A DNA stretch of 64,000 nucleotides, taken from NCBI GenBank assembly GCA_966211765.1, contig CBIHOV010000015.1, forward strand, positions 113,161 to 177,160, written 5' to 3'. Of the stretch, positions 10,014-19,616 are shown in pieces; the stretch's first letter is position 1; every line of letters starts with the position of its first letter. The notes under the pieces were generated by a model. That model had not been told where the DNA came from. It saw only the letters and a program-made list of their open reading frames with translations, and did not search any database. The stretch is from Paraflavitalea sp966211765. Its GTDB lineage: Bacteria; Bacteroidota; Bacteroidia; Chitinophagales; Chitinophagaceae. The position numbers and the translations under genes were made by a program.

Positions 10014-10135
10014 TGATTGATCCGTACGCTATACAAAGAGCTGGTCGTATGGACGATCAGCTCTTTTCATTTGCGCAAGTACCGGGTGGCGAATACAAGG
10101 GGCTAATATTATCTTTATGTCTCAAATTTTCTTCT

Positions 10136-10642
10136 ATGCAGCCCGCTCTTCACCTCAACGATATCCATATACGCACCACCTTAGCGCCAGGCGATATAGG
10201 TTACATTACCTGGCTGCATGGATGGTATTATAGCCGGGAATACCAGTATGGTGTAGGCTTTGAATCCTATGTAGCTGCGGGGCTGGCAGAATTTTATCAG
10301 CAATATGATGCAGCCAGGGACCGGGTATGGGTATGTGAGCACCAGGAAAAGATCGTAGGCTTTTTGTTGTTGATGCACCGCGGAGAGGCAGCCCAGTTGC
10401 GTTATTTTATTCTTCATCCGAATTACCAGGGCATTGGTTTGGGAAAAAAACTGATGGAATTGTACATGGACTTTCTGCGCCAGGCTGGTTATACTTCTTC
10501 ATACTTGTGGACCACCAGCGAATTACCTGCCGCTGCCGCTTTGTACAAAAAACATGGTTTTGTACTGACAGAAGAAAGAGCCGCTGTTGCGCCTTTCGGC
10601 AAACCTGTGACAGAACAGCGGTATGAGTTGCAAGCAAACTAA
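10136..10642 (+). CDS. GNAT family N-acetyltransferase
   Basis: 168 aa from the ATG at 10136. The open frame extends upstream to a GTG at 10013, but those 41 residues lack GNAT features and overlap the previous stop. The acetyl-CoA site is visible as YFILHPNYQGIGLGKKLME (Q/RxxGxG/A) and the C-terminal part has the usual AAALYKKHGFV. A TATCTTTA box lies just upstream. The acceptor substrate is unknown. Confidence 0.85.
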   Translation: MQPALHLNDIHIRTTLAPGDIGYITWLHGWYYSREYQYGVGFESYVAAGLAEFYQQYDAARDRVWVCEHQEKIVGFLLLMHRGEAAQLRYFILHPNYQGIGLGKKLMELYMDFLRQAGYTSSYLWTTSELPAAAALYKKHGFVLTEERAAVAPFGKPVTEQRYELQAN

Positions 10643-10657
10643 CAATCGTTATCTTTG
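10628..10657 (+). promoter_or_regulatory. promoter of the thiolase gene
   Basis: TTG at 10628-10630, exactly 19 bases, then TATCTTTG at 10650-10657, a near-perfect match to the Bacteroidota housekeeping promoter. The predicted start of transcription is about 40 bases before the thiolase ATG. Confidence 0.75.
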
Positions 10658-10707
10658 CATTCCTAAGCTAGTCATTATCACCAAATTCTATTATAAAGAT
10701 CAGCTAT

Positions 10708-11889
10708 ATGAACAAACGCGAAGTATATATTATCTCGGCTGTGCGTACCCCATTAGGCAGTTTTGGAGGAAGTCTTAAAGACTTCAGTGCCACTCAATTA
10801 GGCGCTATTGCCATCAAGGCGGCGGTAGAAAGAGCAGGTATTAAACCTGAGCAGGTACAGGATGTGCTCATGGGTTGTGTGATGCAGGCCAACCTGGGTC
10901 AGGCGCCAGCCCGCCAGGCAGCCAAATTTGCCGGCCTGCCCAATGAAGTCAATTGCACTACGGTGAATAAGGTTTGCGCCAGCGGCATGAAGGCGATTGC
11001 GTTGGCTGCACAAAGCATTGCCCTGGGTGATGCGGATATTGTAGTAGCCGGCGGCATGGAAAGCATGAGCAATGTACCATTTTATGTAGACCAGATGCGC
11101 TGGGGTAATAAATATGGTAATGCCGGATTGATCGACGGTTTGGCCAAAGACGGGCTGACCGATGTCTACGATGGCAAAGCGATGGGCAATGCCGCTGAAT
11201 TGTGCGCCAGGGAATGTGGCATTACGCGCGAAGAGCAGGATGCATTTGCGATCGAAAGCTACAAACGCAGTCAGGCTGCCTGGGCTGCAGGCAAATTCAA
11301 TGAGGAGGTAGTGCCTGTTTCCATTCCACAACGAAAAGGCGAACCGATCCTCTTTGCCAAAGATGAAGAGCCCTATAATGTTAAGTTTGATAAGATCCCT
11401 GAATTGAAATCTGCTTTCCAGAAGGACGGCAGTGTTACAGCCGCCAATGCCTCTACTATGAATGATGGGGCAGCTGCGCTGGTATTGATGAGTAAAGAAA
11501 AAGCAGAAGAACTGGGATTAAAGCCATTGGCTATCATCGTTTCTTATGCAGATGCTGAACAGGCACCTGAATGGTTTACTACTACCCCTGCTATTGCCTT
11601 ACCCAGGGCGGTAGCCAAAGCAGGGCTTAGCCTGGAACAGATCGAATATTTTGAACTCAATGAAGCTTTCGCCGTAGTGGGCATTGAAAATACCCGCCGC
11701 ATGAAACTGGACCCTGCCAGGGTAAATGTGCATGGTGGGGCGGTAAGCATTGGTCACCCACTGGGTGCCAGTGGAGCCCGTATCATTGTGACGCTCATTC
11801 ATGTGCTGAAACAAAACAAGGCCCGTTATGGAGCTGCAGGCATCTGTAATGGGGGTGGGGGAGCCAGCGCCATGGTGATCAGTTTATGA
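10708..11889 (+). CDS. acetyl-CoA C-acyltransferase (thiolase)
   Basis: 393 aa, the full length of a biosynthetic or degradative thiolase. The acylated cysteine is in NKVCASGMKA (Cys90). The C-terminal signatures are GGAVSIGHPLGASGARI (His) and ICNGGGGASAM (second Cys). It condenses two acetyl-CoA or cleaves 3-ketoacyl-CoA in the cytoplasm. The length and lack of an insert fit acetyl-CoA acetyltransferase (AtoB/PhaA type), but sequence alone does not fix chain-length specificity. It overlaps the next GNAT gene by 4 bases (ATGA), implying translational coupling. Confidence 0.93.
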   Translation: MNKREVYIISAVRTPLGSFGGSLKDFSATQLGAIAIKAAVERAGIKPEQVQDVLMGCVMQANLGQAPARQAAKFAGLPNEVNCTTVNKVCASGMKAIALAAQSIALGDADIVVAGGMESMSNVPFYVDQMRWGNKYGNAGLIDGLAKDGLTDVYDGKAMGNAAELCARECGITREEQDAFAIESYKRSQAAWAAGKFNEEVVPVSIPQRKGEPILFAKDEEPYNVKFDKIPELKSAFQKDGSVTAANASTMNDGAAALVLMSKEKAEELGLKPLAIIVSYADAEQAPEWFTTTPAIALPRAVAKAGLSLEQIEYFELNEAFAVVGIENTRRMKLDPARVNVHGGAVSIGHPLGASGARIIVTLIHVLKQNKARYGAAGICNGGGGASAMVISL

Positions 11890-12404
11890 ACATTATTACC
11901 ATAAGAAAGGCCACAGCAGCTGACGCCGGCATGATTGCCGACCTGAGCCGGCAAACTTTTTATGACTCCTTTGCTGCAGACAATACTCCCGGGGATATGG
12001 ATAAGTTCATGAATGAACAGTTTACCCGGGAAATACTAATGGCAGAAGTTACAGCGCCTGACAGTATCTTTTTGTTGGCCCTCATCCAGGATGAAATTGC
12101 AGGTTATGCCCGTCTGCGGGAATCTCCCAATCCACCGGACCTGGGTGATAAGCCTGCCATAGAGATTGCCCGGCTATATGCTGTTACCAGTACCATCGGG
12201 AAAGGAGTGGGCAGTGCATTGATGCAGGAATGCCTCTCCATTGCACAGGGTAAAAAGAAAGCGCTGATATGGCTGGGTGTGTGGGAACATAACCAGCGGG
12301 CGATTGCCTTCTATACAAGATGGGGATTCCGGAAGTTCAGTGAGCATGTATTCGTGCTGGGAAACGACCCGCAAACAGATTGGCTGATGCAAAAAGAATT
12401 ATAG
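11886..12404 (+). CDS. GNAT family N-acetyltransferase
   Basis: 172 aa. The N-terminus ITIRKATAADAGMIADLSRQTF is typical of GNAT proteins. The acetyl-CoA region is ARLYAVTSTIGKGVGSALMQ and the C-terminal motif is NQRAIAFYTRWGF. The start codon overlaps the thiolase stop (ATGA), so it is co-expressed with it. Substrate unknown; similar proteins acetylate polyamines or amino acids. Confidence 0.85.
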   Translation: MNIITIRKATAADAGMIADLSRQTFYDSFAADNTPGDMDKFMNEQFTREILMAEVTAPDSIFLLALIQDEIAGYARLRESPNPPDLGDKPAIEIARLYAVTSTIGKGVGSALMQECLSIAQGKKKALIWLGVWEHNQRAIAFYTRWGFRKFSEHVFVLGNDPQTDWLMQKEL

Positions 12405-12409
12405 GGAAT

Positions 12410-12462
12410 GCAAAGTGCGCAGCCTTTATACTGTCATCCGGCGGCGATGCTGCGCACTTTGC
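12410..12462. terminator. 14-bp inverted repeat between convergent genes
   Basis: A perfect 14-bp inverted repeat (GCAAAGTGCGCAGC at 12410-12423 and its complement at 12449-12462) with a 25-base loop sits between the convergent GNAT and ssb genes. There is no long T-run, so it is at best an imperfect bidirectional terminator. Confidence 0.5.
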
Positions 12463-12472
12463 AAACGGGCAG

Positions 12473-12832
12473 TTAAGCAACTGCCACAATGGGTTCTTTT
12501 TTGGCGCCCAGTAGCAATATCTCACTGATCAGTATCTCCGTAGTATACCGTTTAATACCCTCCTTATCTGTATAACTGCGGTTGACCAGCTTTCCTTCTA
12601 CCGCTACCTCTTTGCCCTTAAGAAGGTATTTCTCGGCTATTTCAGCCATCTTGCCCCAGGCTACCAGGTGGTGCCACTGTGTTTCTGTAACTTTCTCTCC
12701 CTGTGCATTTCTGTAGGTTTCATTGGTAGCCAGTGAAAAACGTACCCATTTCTTTCCTTTTTCAGTAAGTTTTACTTCTGGTTCAATGCCTACATGTCCA
12801 ATCAGTTGAACTTTGTTTCTTAATGCGTACAT
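12473..12832 (-). CDS. ssb: single-stranded DNA-binding protein
   Basis: 119 aa. An OB fold starting NKVQLIGHVGIEPEVK, with WVRFSLATNETYRN and WHHLVAWGKMAEIAEKYLLKGKEVAVEGKL, is diagnostic of bacterial SSB. It ends shortly after the OB fold and lacks the long linker and acidic DDDIPF-type tail that recruits partners in housekeeping SSBs. It may be a secondary paralogue, although short SSBs of about 110-120 aa are common in Bacteroidota. It is divergent from a zinc-ribbon gene with a 22-bp palindrome between them. Confidence 0.92.
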   Translation of the reverse strand: MYALRNKVQLIGHVGIEPEVKLTEKGKKWVRFSLATNETYRNAQGEKVTETQWHHLVAWGKMAEIAEKYLLKGKEVAVEGKLVNRSYTDKEGIKRYTTEILISEILLLGAKKEPIVAVA

Positions 12833-12970
12833 AATTGTAATGTTTAAATAGTGATTGATTTTTTATTTCGGACCGGCACCGGGATGCCTGCTTGTCTCCA
12901 CAAAAATGCAGCTCCCGGAAATCCATAGTCGGTTATTAGTCGTTTATACTCGGATGTAAGTGTTTGTAAA

Positions 12971-12992
12971 CGTTTGTAAGCGCTTACAAACG
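12971..12992. promoter_or_regulatory. perfect 22-bp palindrome, candidate operator
   Basis: The half site CGTTTGTAAGC (12971-12981) is followed directly by its exact reverse complement. Another GTTTGTAA lies immediately upstream (12962-12969), giving a third partial site. It lies in the 198-base gap between divergent ssb and the zinc-ribbon gene, 39 bases before the latter, and could regulate either or both. Confidence 0.65.
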
Positions 12993-13030
12993 GGTGGTTT
13001 GATCAGCCGCTTATTCATAAATAATTGACT

Positions 13031-13414
13031 ATGAATGCCGAAGCAAGAACTTGCCCTGCCTGTGGGAAAAATATAAAAGGAAGGGCCGATAAAAGATTCT
13101 GTGATGATTATTGTCGTAACAATTACAATAACCAGCTAAACAGTGATACCGTTAACTATGTACGCAACGTAAACAATATCCTTCGCCGTAACCGGCGCAT
13201 CCTGGAGGAGACCATGGAAGGGGTGGAAAAAGCTACTGCCCGGTCCAAAGCAGAACTCGCTAAAAAGGGCTATCGCTTTGATTTCTTTACCAGCATCTTT
13301 ACCAATAAGGAAAAGGAGACCTACTACTATTGTTATGAATATGGCTTCAAGGAAATAGAACAGGAGAAATGTATCATTGTGCGCAACAGGACACAAAAAC
13401 TGGCAGAGCCGTAG
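13031..13414 (+). CDS. zinc-ribbon protein (DUF2116-like N-terminus)
   Basis: 127 aa from the ATG at 13031; a TTG two codons upstream is less likely. The N-terminus has CPACGKNIKGRADKRFCDDYC, a four-cysteine zinc ribbon of the DUF2116 type. A helical, charged region and an aromatic-rich segment (YYYCYEYGF) follow. The role is unknown; related small proteins are common in Bacteroidota. The palindrome upstream suggests regulation shared with ssb. Confidence 0.75.
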   Translation: MNAEARTCPACGKNIKGRADKRFCDDYCRNNYNNQLNSDTVNYVRNVNNILRRNRRILEETMEGVEKATARSKAELAKKGYRFDFFTSIFTNKEKETYYYCYEYGFKEIEQEKCIIVRNRTQKLAEP

Positions 13415-13452
13415 AATAAGGAGGATGTGAGTGAAATAAATTGATAAGTAAT

Positions 13453-16062
13453 CTACAATATTGTCAATATTCCTTTTACAGTGATCCGCGGTTCCTGCCC
13501 AAACTGGTATCCACAAAGCCATACAACATTTGTATTACGCTGCCATTGCCCTTTGAATTGTCCATTCCACCCTACAGATGGATTGTTTGTTTTAAAGATG
13601 AGCTGGCCCCATCGGTTGTATATTGTTAGTTCATACCAGGTGAACTTACCATTAACAACAGGCTTAAAAACATCATTGGAATGATTGCCATCCGGAGAAA
13701 ATGCACTGGGAAAAGAGACCCGGTTCTCGCACAACTTTGTTGATACAGTAATTGTATCCTTCCCTTCACAACCATATTCATCTGTAGCCCTTAGCCAATA
13801 TTTCCCGGAACCGGTAATTGACAAAAGGGCAGTCGTTGCGCCGTTACTCCATTGATAGGAATGGTAGATTCCTGACGGTTTTAGCCAATGACTTTCGCCG
13901 GCACACACCACTGTATCTGCCGGCAGGAATTGCTCCGGAGGAGCAATTAATCCCTTTATGACTACTGTATCGGAGCCCTTGCAGCCGTTTACGTCTGTTA
14001 CGGTAACCCAATACTTGCCAAGTCCCTGTACGGCAAACTGATTGCCCTCACTGTTATCCTGCCAGGTATAACGGCTGAAGGCCGCACCGGCATTTAATAC
14101 CTGATTTTGCCCAATGCATAGAAAAGGCTGATCAGGGAGGGATGGCGTTGGTTGCGGAAACTGCCGGAGGATCTCCAGGGTGTCGGCAATATAGCAGCCA
14201 TTAACGAGAAATGCTTGTACACTATACATGCCTTTTTGAAATACATCAATACTGCTGGTAGTTGCTCCCGTATTCCATACATACCCACTAAAACCAGTAC
14301 CCGCATGCAGTGTCATTTTATCTCCTGCGCAAAGACTGGTGTCATTGCCTAATAAAGTAACCGGTATCTCCTTATAAACAACAACAGGCAGTGAATCAAT
14401 AAGAATGTTACAACCGCCGTTTATAGCAGCAATAATAAAGCCTTTCCACTTCTTTTTAAATACAATGCCAATAGTTGTATCATTTACAATCCTCGTTACC
14501 TGAACGGCGCTCGCATCAATGGTCCAGTTGATCTTTTTAAAGCACTGTATATTTTTATGGACTGTGAAAAATGTTTCTGTGGCGCTAAGGCAAATACTAT
14601 CAAGTCCTGTAATAACCGGTTTTTCACATACATTGATCTCTTTGCATACTTCCTCTGAAGTAAAGGTGGTAGCCTGCTGCGTCAGGCTCATATTCACAGT
14701 CTGCAATACATTGCTTTCTGTATTATCCCAATTAAAGGGAACCGGCCGCAGGTTGAATGGTATTAATTCCAAAAATGTAGTATCATGAGCGCTAAAACAG
14801 TTATTTGTTTGCACAATATCCTTATCAAAAGAGAGATAATCCAGGCCACACAGCCCTGTTACCGGTGAGCAGCCTGTTGAATGAATAAAGATCTTACCCC
14901 CTTTATAATACCGTAATGGAGGTAAATAAAAATTACCGCTGGATGGATTAGCGTACTGCAGCCTTTTTTGAACCGTAACCTGGTAATTGGTATCCACCAG
15001 CCCATAGTAGAAACTGCTTTCTGCATCTCTGGCCACCCCATACATCAATTCGCCTTCCGGGGTAGGGATCATATTTTTATTAATTCCACCCCAGCCATGA
15101 GACTGAAAGATTGGAAAAGTTTTGACGTTGAAGGCCCTGACCGGCATCAGTCGCTGGTCAAAAATAAGGGTATGAAAATCAATGCCGCTGAAATCACCGT
15201 TTGTTCCATTAAGCACATACTTGTCGCCATTTATTTTATATACACTGGTTGCTCCCGGAAAAGCTCTGTAGCCTACCGGGCTGAAAGCCTTCAGGTTGAT
15301 CACAGCAGCATTGCCGGTATTCAGTTGCATATTCAGAAAAGCGGTGACAGTACCGGTTGAGCTAAATAAAGTCAGTGTGTCATTATGTGCAAAAACGCCT
15401 AAAAACCTTACGCCCCCATGTGCATTATCCAAAACAAAGGCTTTGTTCCAAGCCATAACACCCACGGTACTGATTTTACAAACGATAGTAGCATGGTAAT
15501 TGCCTAGTACTTTTTCGCCATAATTCAGTGCAGCATAAAAATTCCCGGCGGCATCAGTTGTTGCTGCGCTGATAGTAACAGGATATTCAGTTTGAAGTGA
15601 ACCGATGGATGCTTCGTAAAAATGATACCATAACAAAGTGCCGGATGGACCCAGGCAGGCTACAAAGAAATATTGAGGTTGATTATCGGATGCAAATTTA
15701 GCGGTGCCGCTAACCATGAAGTTGCCATTGGTGGATTCAAGGATATTCACCTGCGGAAAGTTGGCATTTGTTTCGGGGAGCAGTTGGGTAGACCACAGCA
15801 CCAGCCCGCTTGCATCAGTACGGAAAATACTGGTGTAATTAAAACTGCTGTAGGGGTCTAATTCACCACCCCAGCTAAGACTGCCGCCGTCCTGCAACAG
15901 TATATTCTGGCTTCTTACAAAAGTTTGTGAGGCGTAATAACGCACCACCGTATTACTGTCCCGGCAGATGCCATTGGCTACATTCTGGGCCTGGCTGCTG
16001 ATGCCTGTAAACAGAAAAAATAATGCTCTAATTGATATTTTCACTAACCGGTATAGCCGCAT
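13453..16062 (-). CDS. secreted gliding-motility-associated (CHU_C) protein, type IX secretion cargo
   Basis: 869 aa. Signal peptide (ALFFLFTGISSQAQN ends near residue 26). Residues about 30-430 look like a repeat-containing beta domain, followed by several Ig/PKD-like repeats each with a YxWxxG/TGxSGYVWNTGATT-type motif (about 580-760). The last 90 residues are a CHU_C domain (FPSAFSPDGNHSNDVFKP, IYNRWGQLIF, GWNGQFKGQ), the signal for type IX secretion. Predicted cell-surface or released protein; adhesion is a reasonable guess, no enzyme domain seen. Confidence 0.9.
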   Translation of the reverse strand: MRLYRLVKISIRALFFLFTGISSQAQNVANGICRDSNTVVRYYASQTFVRSQNILLQDGGSLSWGGELDPYSSFNYTSIFRTDASGLVLWSTQLLPETNANFPQVNILESTNGNFMVSGTAKFASDNQPQYFFVACLGPSGTLLWYHFYEASIGSLQTEYPVTISAATTDAAGNFYAALNYGEKVLGNYHATIVCKISTVGVMAWNKAFVLDNAHGGVRFLGVFAHNDTLTLFSSTGTVTAFLNMQLNTGNAAVINLKAFSPVGYRAFPGATSVYKINGDKYVLNGTNGDFSGIDFHTLIFDQRLMPVRAFNVKTFPIFQSHGWGGINKNMIPTPEGELMYGVARDAESSFYYGLVDTNYQVTVQKRLQYANPSSGNFYLPPLRYYKGGKIFIHSTGCSPVTGLCGLDYLSFDKDIVQTNNCFSAHDTTFLELIPFNLRPVPFNWDNTESNVLQTVNMSLTQQATTFTSEEVCKEINVCEKPVITGLDSICLSATETFFTVHKNIQCFKKINWTIDASAVQVTRIVNDTTIGIVFKKKWKGFIIAAINGGCNILIDSLPVVVYKEIPVTLLGNDTSLCAGDKMTLHAGTGFSGYVWNTGATTSSIDVFQKGMYSVQAFLVNGCYIADTLEILRQFPQPTPSLPDQPFLCIGQNQVLNAGAAFSRYTWQDNSEGNQFAVQGLGKYWVTVTDVNGCKGSDTVVIKGLIAPPEQFLPADTVVCAGESHWLKPSGIYHSYQWSNGATTALLSITGSGKYWLRATDEYGCEGKDTITVSTKLCENRVSFPSAFSPDGNHSNDVFKPVVNGKFTWYELTIYNRWGQLIFKTNNPSVGWNGQFKGQWQRNTNVVWLCGYQFGQEPRITVKGILTIL

Positions 16063-16156
16063 ACAGCATTTTTCATAAGAATGCCCCTAATTTACTAAAA
16101 AACCTGCCCGTTACATAATTTCGGGCAGGTAATGCAGTAATAAGCAGCGCTATATA

Positions 16157-17282
16157 TTAAGGAACATTAATCGTTGTATATACCCAATCAGAAGTGGTGC
16201 AGCTATTTGTAGAACAGGCATTGCCAAAACTGGTCAGTTTCACATTCCGGTAACGGATCTCATAAATGCCTGTAGATGGGAAAGTGTAGGATGCTGTGGC
16301 ATAAAAAGCAAGTCGCTCTTTTTTCAAAGAATAAGTTGCGCACCTCCTGAAAAGTATGGCCAGCTTACTCGTTGGTCATATGAATTTATGGTTAATAAAT
16401 TAAATGCCGGCAGGGGCATCGGCCAGAGGTCAAAAGCTGGGTCTCCCGGTTTTCTCCATTCAATATCGTGCTCATGTGGCCGGCCATCTGCTAAGCCGCC
16501 TGGATAACAACTGCCGGTAGTGCTGATCTGTTCGTCGCACCCCCCCCCCGAAATATACCATTTTGCCGCCTGCAGGTACGATGGAAATGCGGCCCACCTT
16601 GCTGCAAGCATCAACTACCGGGCCTGGCAAAGCACCCTCCCAATTGCTGGGGGTAGTGATCACATCAGGACAGGTAGAATAAATAATAGGCCTGTTTTGG
16701 AAAACCCCGGAAGTAGTCATGATCGTTTCAGTGAGACCAGTGACGGTATAACTAATTCTGTACAACTGTTTGTCGGAATTCAGGGGATCTGTTCCAATAG
16801 GCGTAATACTGAGCGGTGTAACGGAATTATTGGAGTATATGGTACTGCCGGAAACTGGATCAACAATGCGAAATCACCCCCGGCTCAACTGCGAAGGGTT
16901 GCTTGGATTGGCAGCTGCTGGTGTAAAAGCTGTGGAAAGTATGTATTCAACCGTTAATTTATAATCCTCCCCGCATGCATACCAAACAGTCTGGTATAAA
17001 TGGGTAAATGTGTTATCCAGGAAATCTTCTTCTTCTGCATCACAAGGGATAGTCAGTAGCCTGAGTGAGGAAAAATTACGTTCATTGCCTTGTTCGTCTA
17101 TGAAAATGGCCGGTGATTTTTTGTTGATCACATAAGTAATGCCCCCTTTTTGTTCACACATTTCTGCTTTTACCCATTCGGGAATGTCCGTTGTTTTTGG
17201 AGGCGGGGAAGCCGTGGCCTGATTTCTGAGAAGTATAAAGCTGCCGGAGTGTGGCAATAGGAATTAATAGTCTGATGAACAT
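16157..17282 (-). pseudogene. broken gene for a secreted protein of unknown function, with a 10-G tract
   Basis: Read leftward, a signal-peptide-like start (MFIRLLIPIATL, ATG at 17282) is followed by protein-like sequence in shifting frames. The first shift comes near 17250. A TGA near 16887 interrupts one frame that clearly continues on the other side. A run of ten G (16540-16549) is one base too long to join the upstream frame to the downstream one (CDEQISTTG...). A last shift near 16320 joins to the tail ending NVP-stop at 16157. With four lesions it is a pseudogene unless the assembly has homopolymer errors. No family recognised. Confidence 0.7.
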
Positions 17283-17318
17283 TCAGCCTGGATATGCGGT
17301 CTTTTTAAGCATATACAA

Positions 17319-17355
17319 TAAAACCGGCTTCCCCCTACGGATAAAGCCGGTTTTT
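17319..17355 (-). terminator. rho-independent terminator
   Basis: Stem AAACCGGCTT (17321-17330) with its complement at 17344-17353 and T-runs on both sides. It lies just after the 54-aa gene on the minus strand and insulates the downstream pseudogene. Confidence 0.75.
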
Positions 17356-17420
17356 GTTAGCAGATTTGACGGATCTGCTCTTAACACCAACGGAACCTAC
17401 TCTGCATACTAAAGACTGAC

Positions 17421-17585
17421 TTATGGCGCATCCAGCGCCCACATTAATCGTTCTACAGGCAGTAAAATTTCCTTTTCGGGATGTACGCCGCTGCAGTGCG
17501 GCGCAGGCAATGTCTGATGCACTTTTCCCGATACCAGGTACACCATACCTGATACCAACACAATTGGCAACATAAGTTTTTTCAT
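17421..17585 (-). CDS. small exported or membrane-anchored protein
   Basis: 54 aa (ATG at 17585, TAA at 17421). Lys-Lys then a hydrophobic stretch (residues 4-20) forms a signal peptide or anchor, followed by a short polar tail with one Cys. A good terminator follows. No family recognised, but its signal and terminator make it a likely real small gene. Confidence 0.5.
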   Translation of the reverse strand: MKKLMLPIVLVSGMVYLVSGKVHQTLPAPHCSGVHPEKEILLPVERLMWALDAP

Positions 17586-17773
17586 GGCTAACTTTACTTG
17601 AACACGCTATACTATATAGAAGATAAGTTTACAGGCTGTTTTGCTGCATGAATAACAGGCTATTCAACCAGGGAACGGATAGACCCCACGAGCCTGTAGT
17701 ACCAGCCGTAGTATGTCACTGAGGCTAAGAAAACAGTAGTTCATAAGACAGAAGCAGCTCTTCGTGCTAAAGC

Positions 17774-18490
17774 TTATCCGGCACTCTTTTCCAGGATAGA
17801 CTGAACCAATTCTTTGTAGCTTCTGCCAATGGGTATCAGTTTTCCGGAGATCTCCACATCTGTAGCGGTAAAGGCATCTATCTTGTCTTTGGCCACAATG
17901 AAAGAGCGGTGTATCCGCAGGAAATTGTTTTTGGCCAGCAGTTCTTCTATCTGGCCCAGCTGGAATTTGGTGAGTATATTCTTGGTCTTTGTATATATAC
18001 GGATGTACTCTTTCAGGCTTTCTATGTACAATATTTCATCCAGGTATACCTTCACTTTCTTTTTACTCACATTAAAGAACAGGTAGGCCCTTTCGGGGCC
18101 AGGCATGAGCGAGGTGATGCTAACGGCCGGAACAGGCGACTGCTTCAACTTGTTAACAGCCATCAGGAAACGGCTGAACTCAATAGGTTTCAGCAGGTAA
18201 TCCACTACATTGTATTCATACCCCTGCAGTGCATATTCATGGTAAGCAGAAGTGATGATAATATGAGGAGGCTGTTTCAACGTGCGGATGAAGTCAAACC
18301 CTTTCAGTTTGGGCAGGTGAATATCCAGGAAGATCAGATCCACCTTTTGTTGCTGGAGTAGTTCCATCGCAAAGATGGCATCGCTGGCTACGCCTTTCAG
18401 TTCGAGGAAAGGTACCTGCCGTATGTAATCCTGTAGTACTTCAGCCGCCAGGGGCTCATCTTCAATAATAAGGCAAAGATAGCGTTGCAT
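17774..18490 (-). CDS. LytTR-family response regulator (pair 1)
   Basis: 238 aa from the ATG at 18490; the longer frame to 18544 adds residues overlapping the kinase gene and lacking receiver features. Receiver domain about 1-115 with EDEP acidic pocket and the phospho-acceptor in VDLIFLDIHLPKLKGFDF. LytTR DNA-binding domain about 135-235 (IRIYTKTKNILTKFQLGQIEELL, RIHRSFIV). It overlaps the end of the histidine kinase gene by 29 bases and is translated with it. Confidence 0.92.
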   Translation of the reverse strand: MQRYLCLIIEDEPLAAEVLQDYIRQVPFLELKGVASDAIFAMELLQQQKVDLIFLDIHLPKLKGFDFIRTLKQPPHIIITSAYHEYALQGYEYNVVDYLLKPIEFSRFLMAVNKLKQSPVPAVSITSLMPGPERAYLFFNVSKKKVKVYLDEILYIESLKEYIRIYTKTKNILTKFQLGQIEELLAKNNFLRIHRSFIVAKDKIDAFTATDVEISGKLIPIGRSYKELVQSILEKSAG

Positions 18491-19538
18491 CGTTGTTAAG
18501 ATTAATAGTAAGGTGAACAGTAAAACGGTCTTTTTGGTTATCAACCTGTAAGGTATGTTCCTGGTACATCAGTTCCAGCTGGCGCCGTACATTGCTGAGG
18601 CCAATGTTATCGGTAACCGTTGTTTCCCCGTTTTCTTCTTTTGAATTCTCAATACAAAATTTTAGCTGGCCGTCTTGCAGGCCTACACCAATATGAATAA
18701 ACGAGTCGAACCTGGTTTCGCTGGCGCCATGTTTGAAAGCATTTTCAATGAACGGCAACAACAATAAGGGGGCTATCTGTTGGGCCGAATCATCAATATT
18801 CTTTTCAAACCGAATGGTGAGCCGATCGTTGTACCGTATTTTCTCCAGTTCCAGGTAATCTTCGATCATCCTTATCTCAGCACTTACAGGAATACGTTCC
18901 TTGCGTGATTCATACAGCATGAAGCGCAACAGCTTGGATAGCTTCATTACTACGTCGGCTGTATTATCCGATTTTTTGCGGGCCAGTGCATAGATATTAT
19001 TCAGGGTATTGAACAGGAAGTGGGGGTTGGTTTGCGTACGCAGAAATTTCAGCTCGGCCTCCAGCTTTTCCTGCAATAACTTCTTTTCCCTCACCCGGCT
19101 AAGCCAGTTCATCCGCAGGAACTTCATGGACACGGCGCAGGCAGCTACAAAACCTATATCCACGAAATGGCCCAATATCCTTCTCGGATTCCATAGCACT
19201 CCTTCATTCCATGGATTATGCAGCATGATGGGCACCACATAGTAATACAATAAAAGGCGGTACAATACCACGGACGCTATGAGTACCAAAATGGTAGCCG
19301 GTACCAGCCATGGTATCATCTTGTTGCGGTTTACCGCACGGCCAACAGCCCATAACAGGAAATAGGAAAACAATACCTTTCCGGGTAACAACCACATAAC
19401 TGTACGGAAAGCCAGCCATAACCGTTCTCCAACAGTCACGCTGGGGAAATAAGAATTGAACCAGGCATATTCCAGGGCAGTTTCGTGCACCAGGTAAACC
19501 AGCCAGAAAATGATATGTAACCTTACTCTGTTCTTCAC
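18462..19538 (-). CDS. LytS-type sensor histidine kinase (pair 1)
   Basis: 358 aa. The N-terminal half has about four membrane helices with little periplasmic loop. A coiled stretch (REKKLLQEKLEAELKFL) leads to the His_kinase motif QTNPHFLFNTLNNI with the phospho-accepting His, followed by the ATPase part (LLLLPFIENAFKHG, DNIGLSNVRRQLELMY). It phosphorylates the LytTR regulator encoded just downstream. The signal is unknown. Confidence 0.92.
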   Translation of the reverse strand: MKNRVRLHIIFWLVYLVHETALEYAWFNSYFPSVTVGERLWLAFRTVMWLLPGKVLFSYFLLWAVGRAVNRNKMIPWLVPATILVLIASVVLYRLLLYYYVVPIMLHNPWNEGVLWNPRRILGHFVDIGFVAACAVSMKFLRMNWLSRVREKKLLQEKLEAELKFLRTQTNPHFLFNTLNNIYALARKKSDNTADVVMKLSKLLRFMLYESRKERIPVSAEIRMIEDYLELEKIRYNDRLTIRFEKNIDDSAQQIAPLLLLPFIENAFKHGASETRFDSFIHIGVGLQDGQLKFCIENSKEENGETTVTDNIGLSNVRRQLELMYQEHTLQVDNQKDRFTVHLTINLNNDATLSLPYY

Positions 19539-19616
19539 CGTATAAAAATCGTGAAAAGACTTGTGACTGCCGGTAAAATTGTACTAAACGCAGATTCATC
19601 CATACAAACAACATCT

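Noticed and set aside
10798..11331. A 177-codon minus-strand frame opposite the thiolase gene
   Set aside because: Antisense shadow of a clearly conserved gene.
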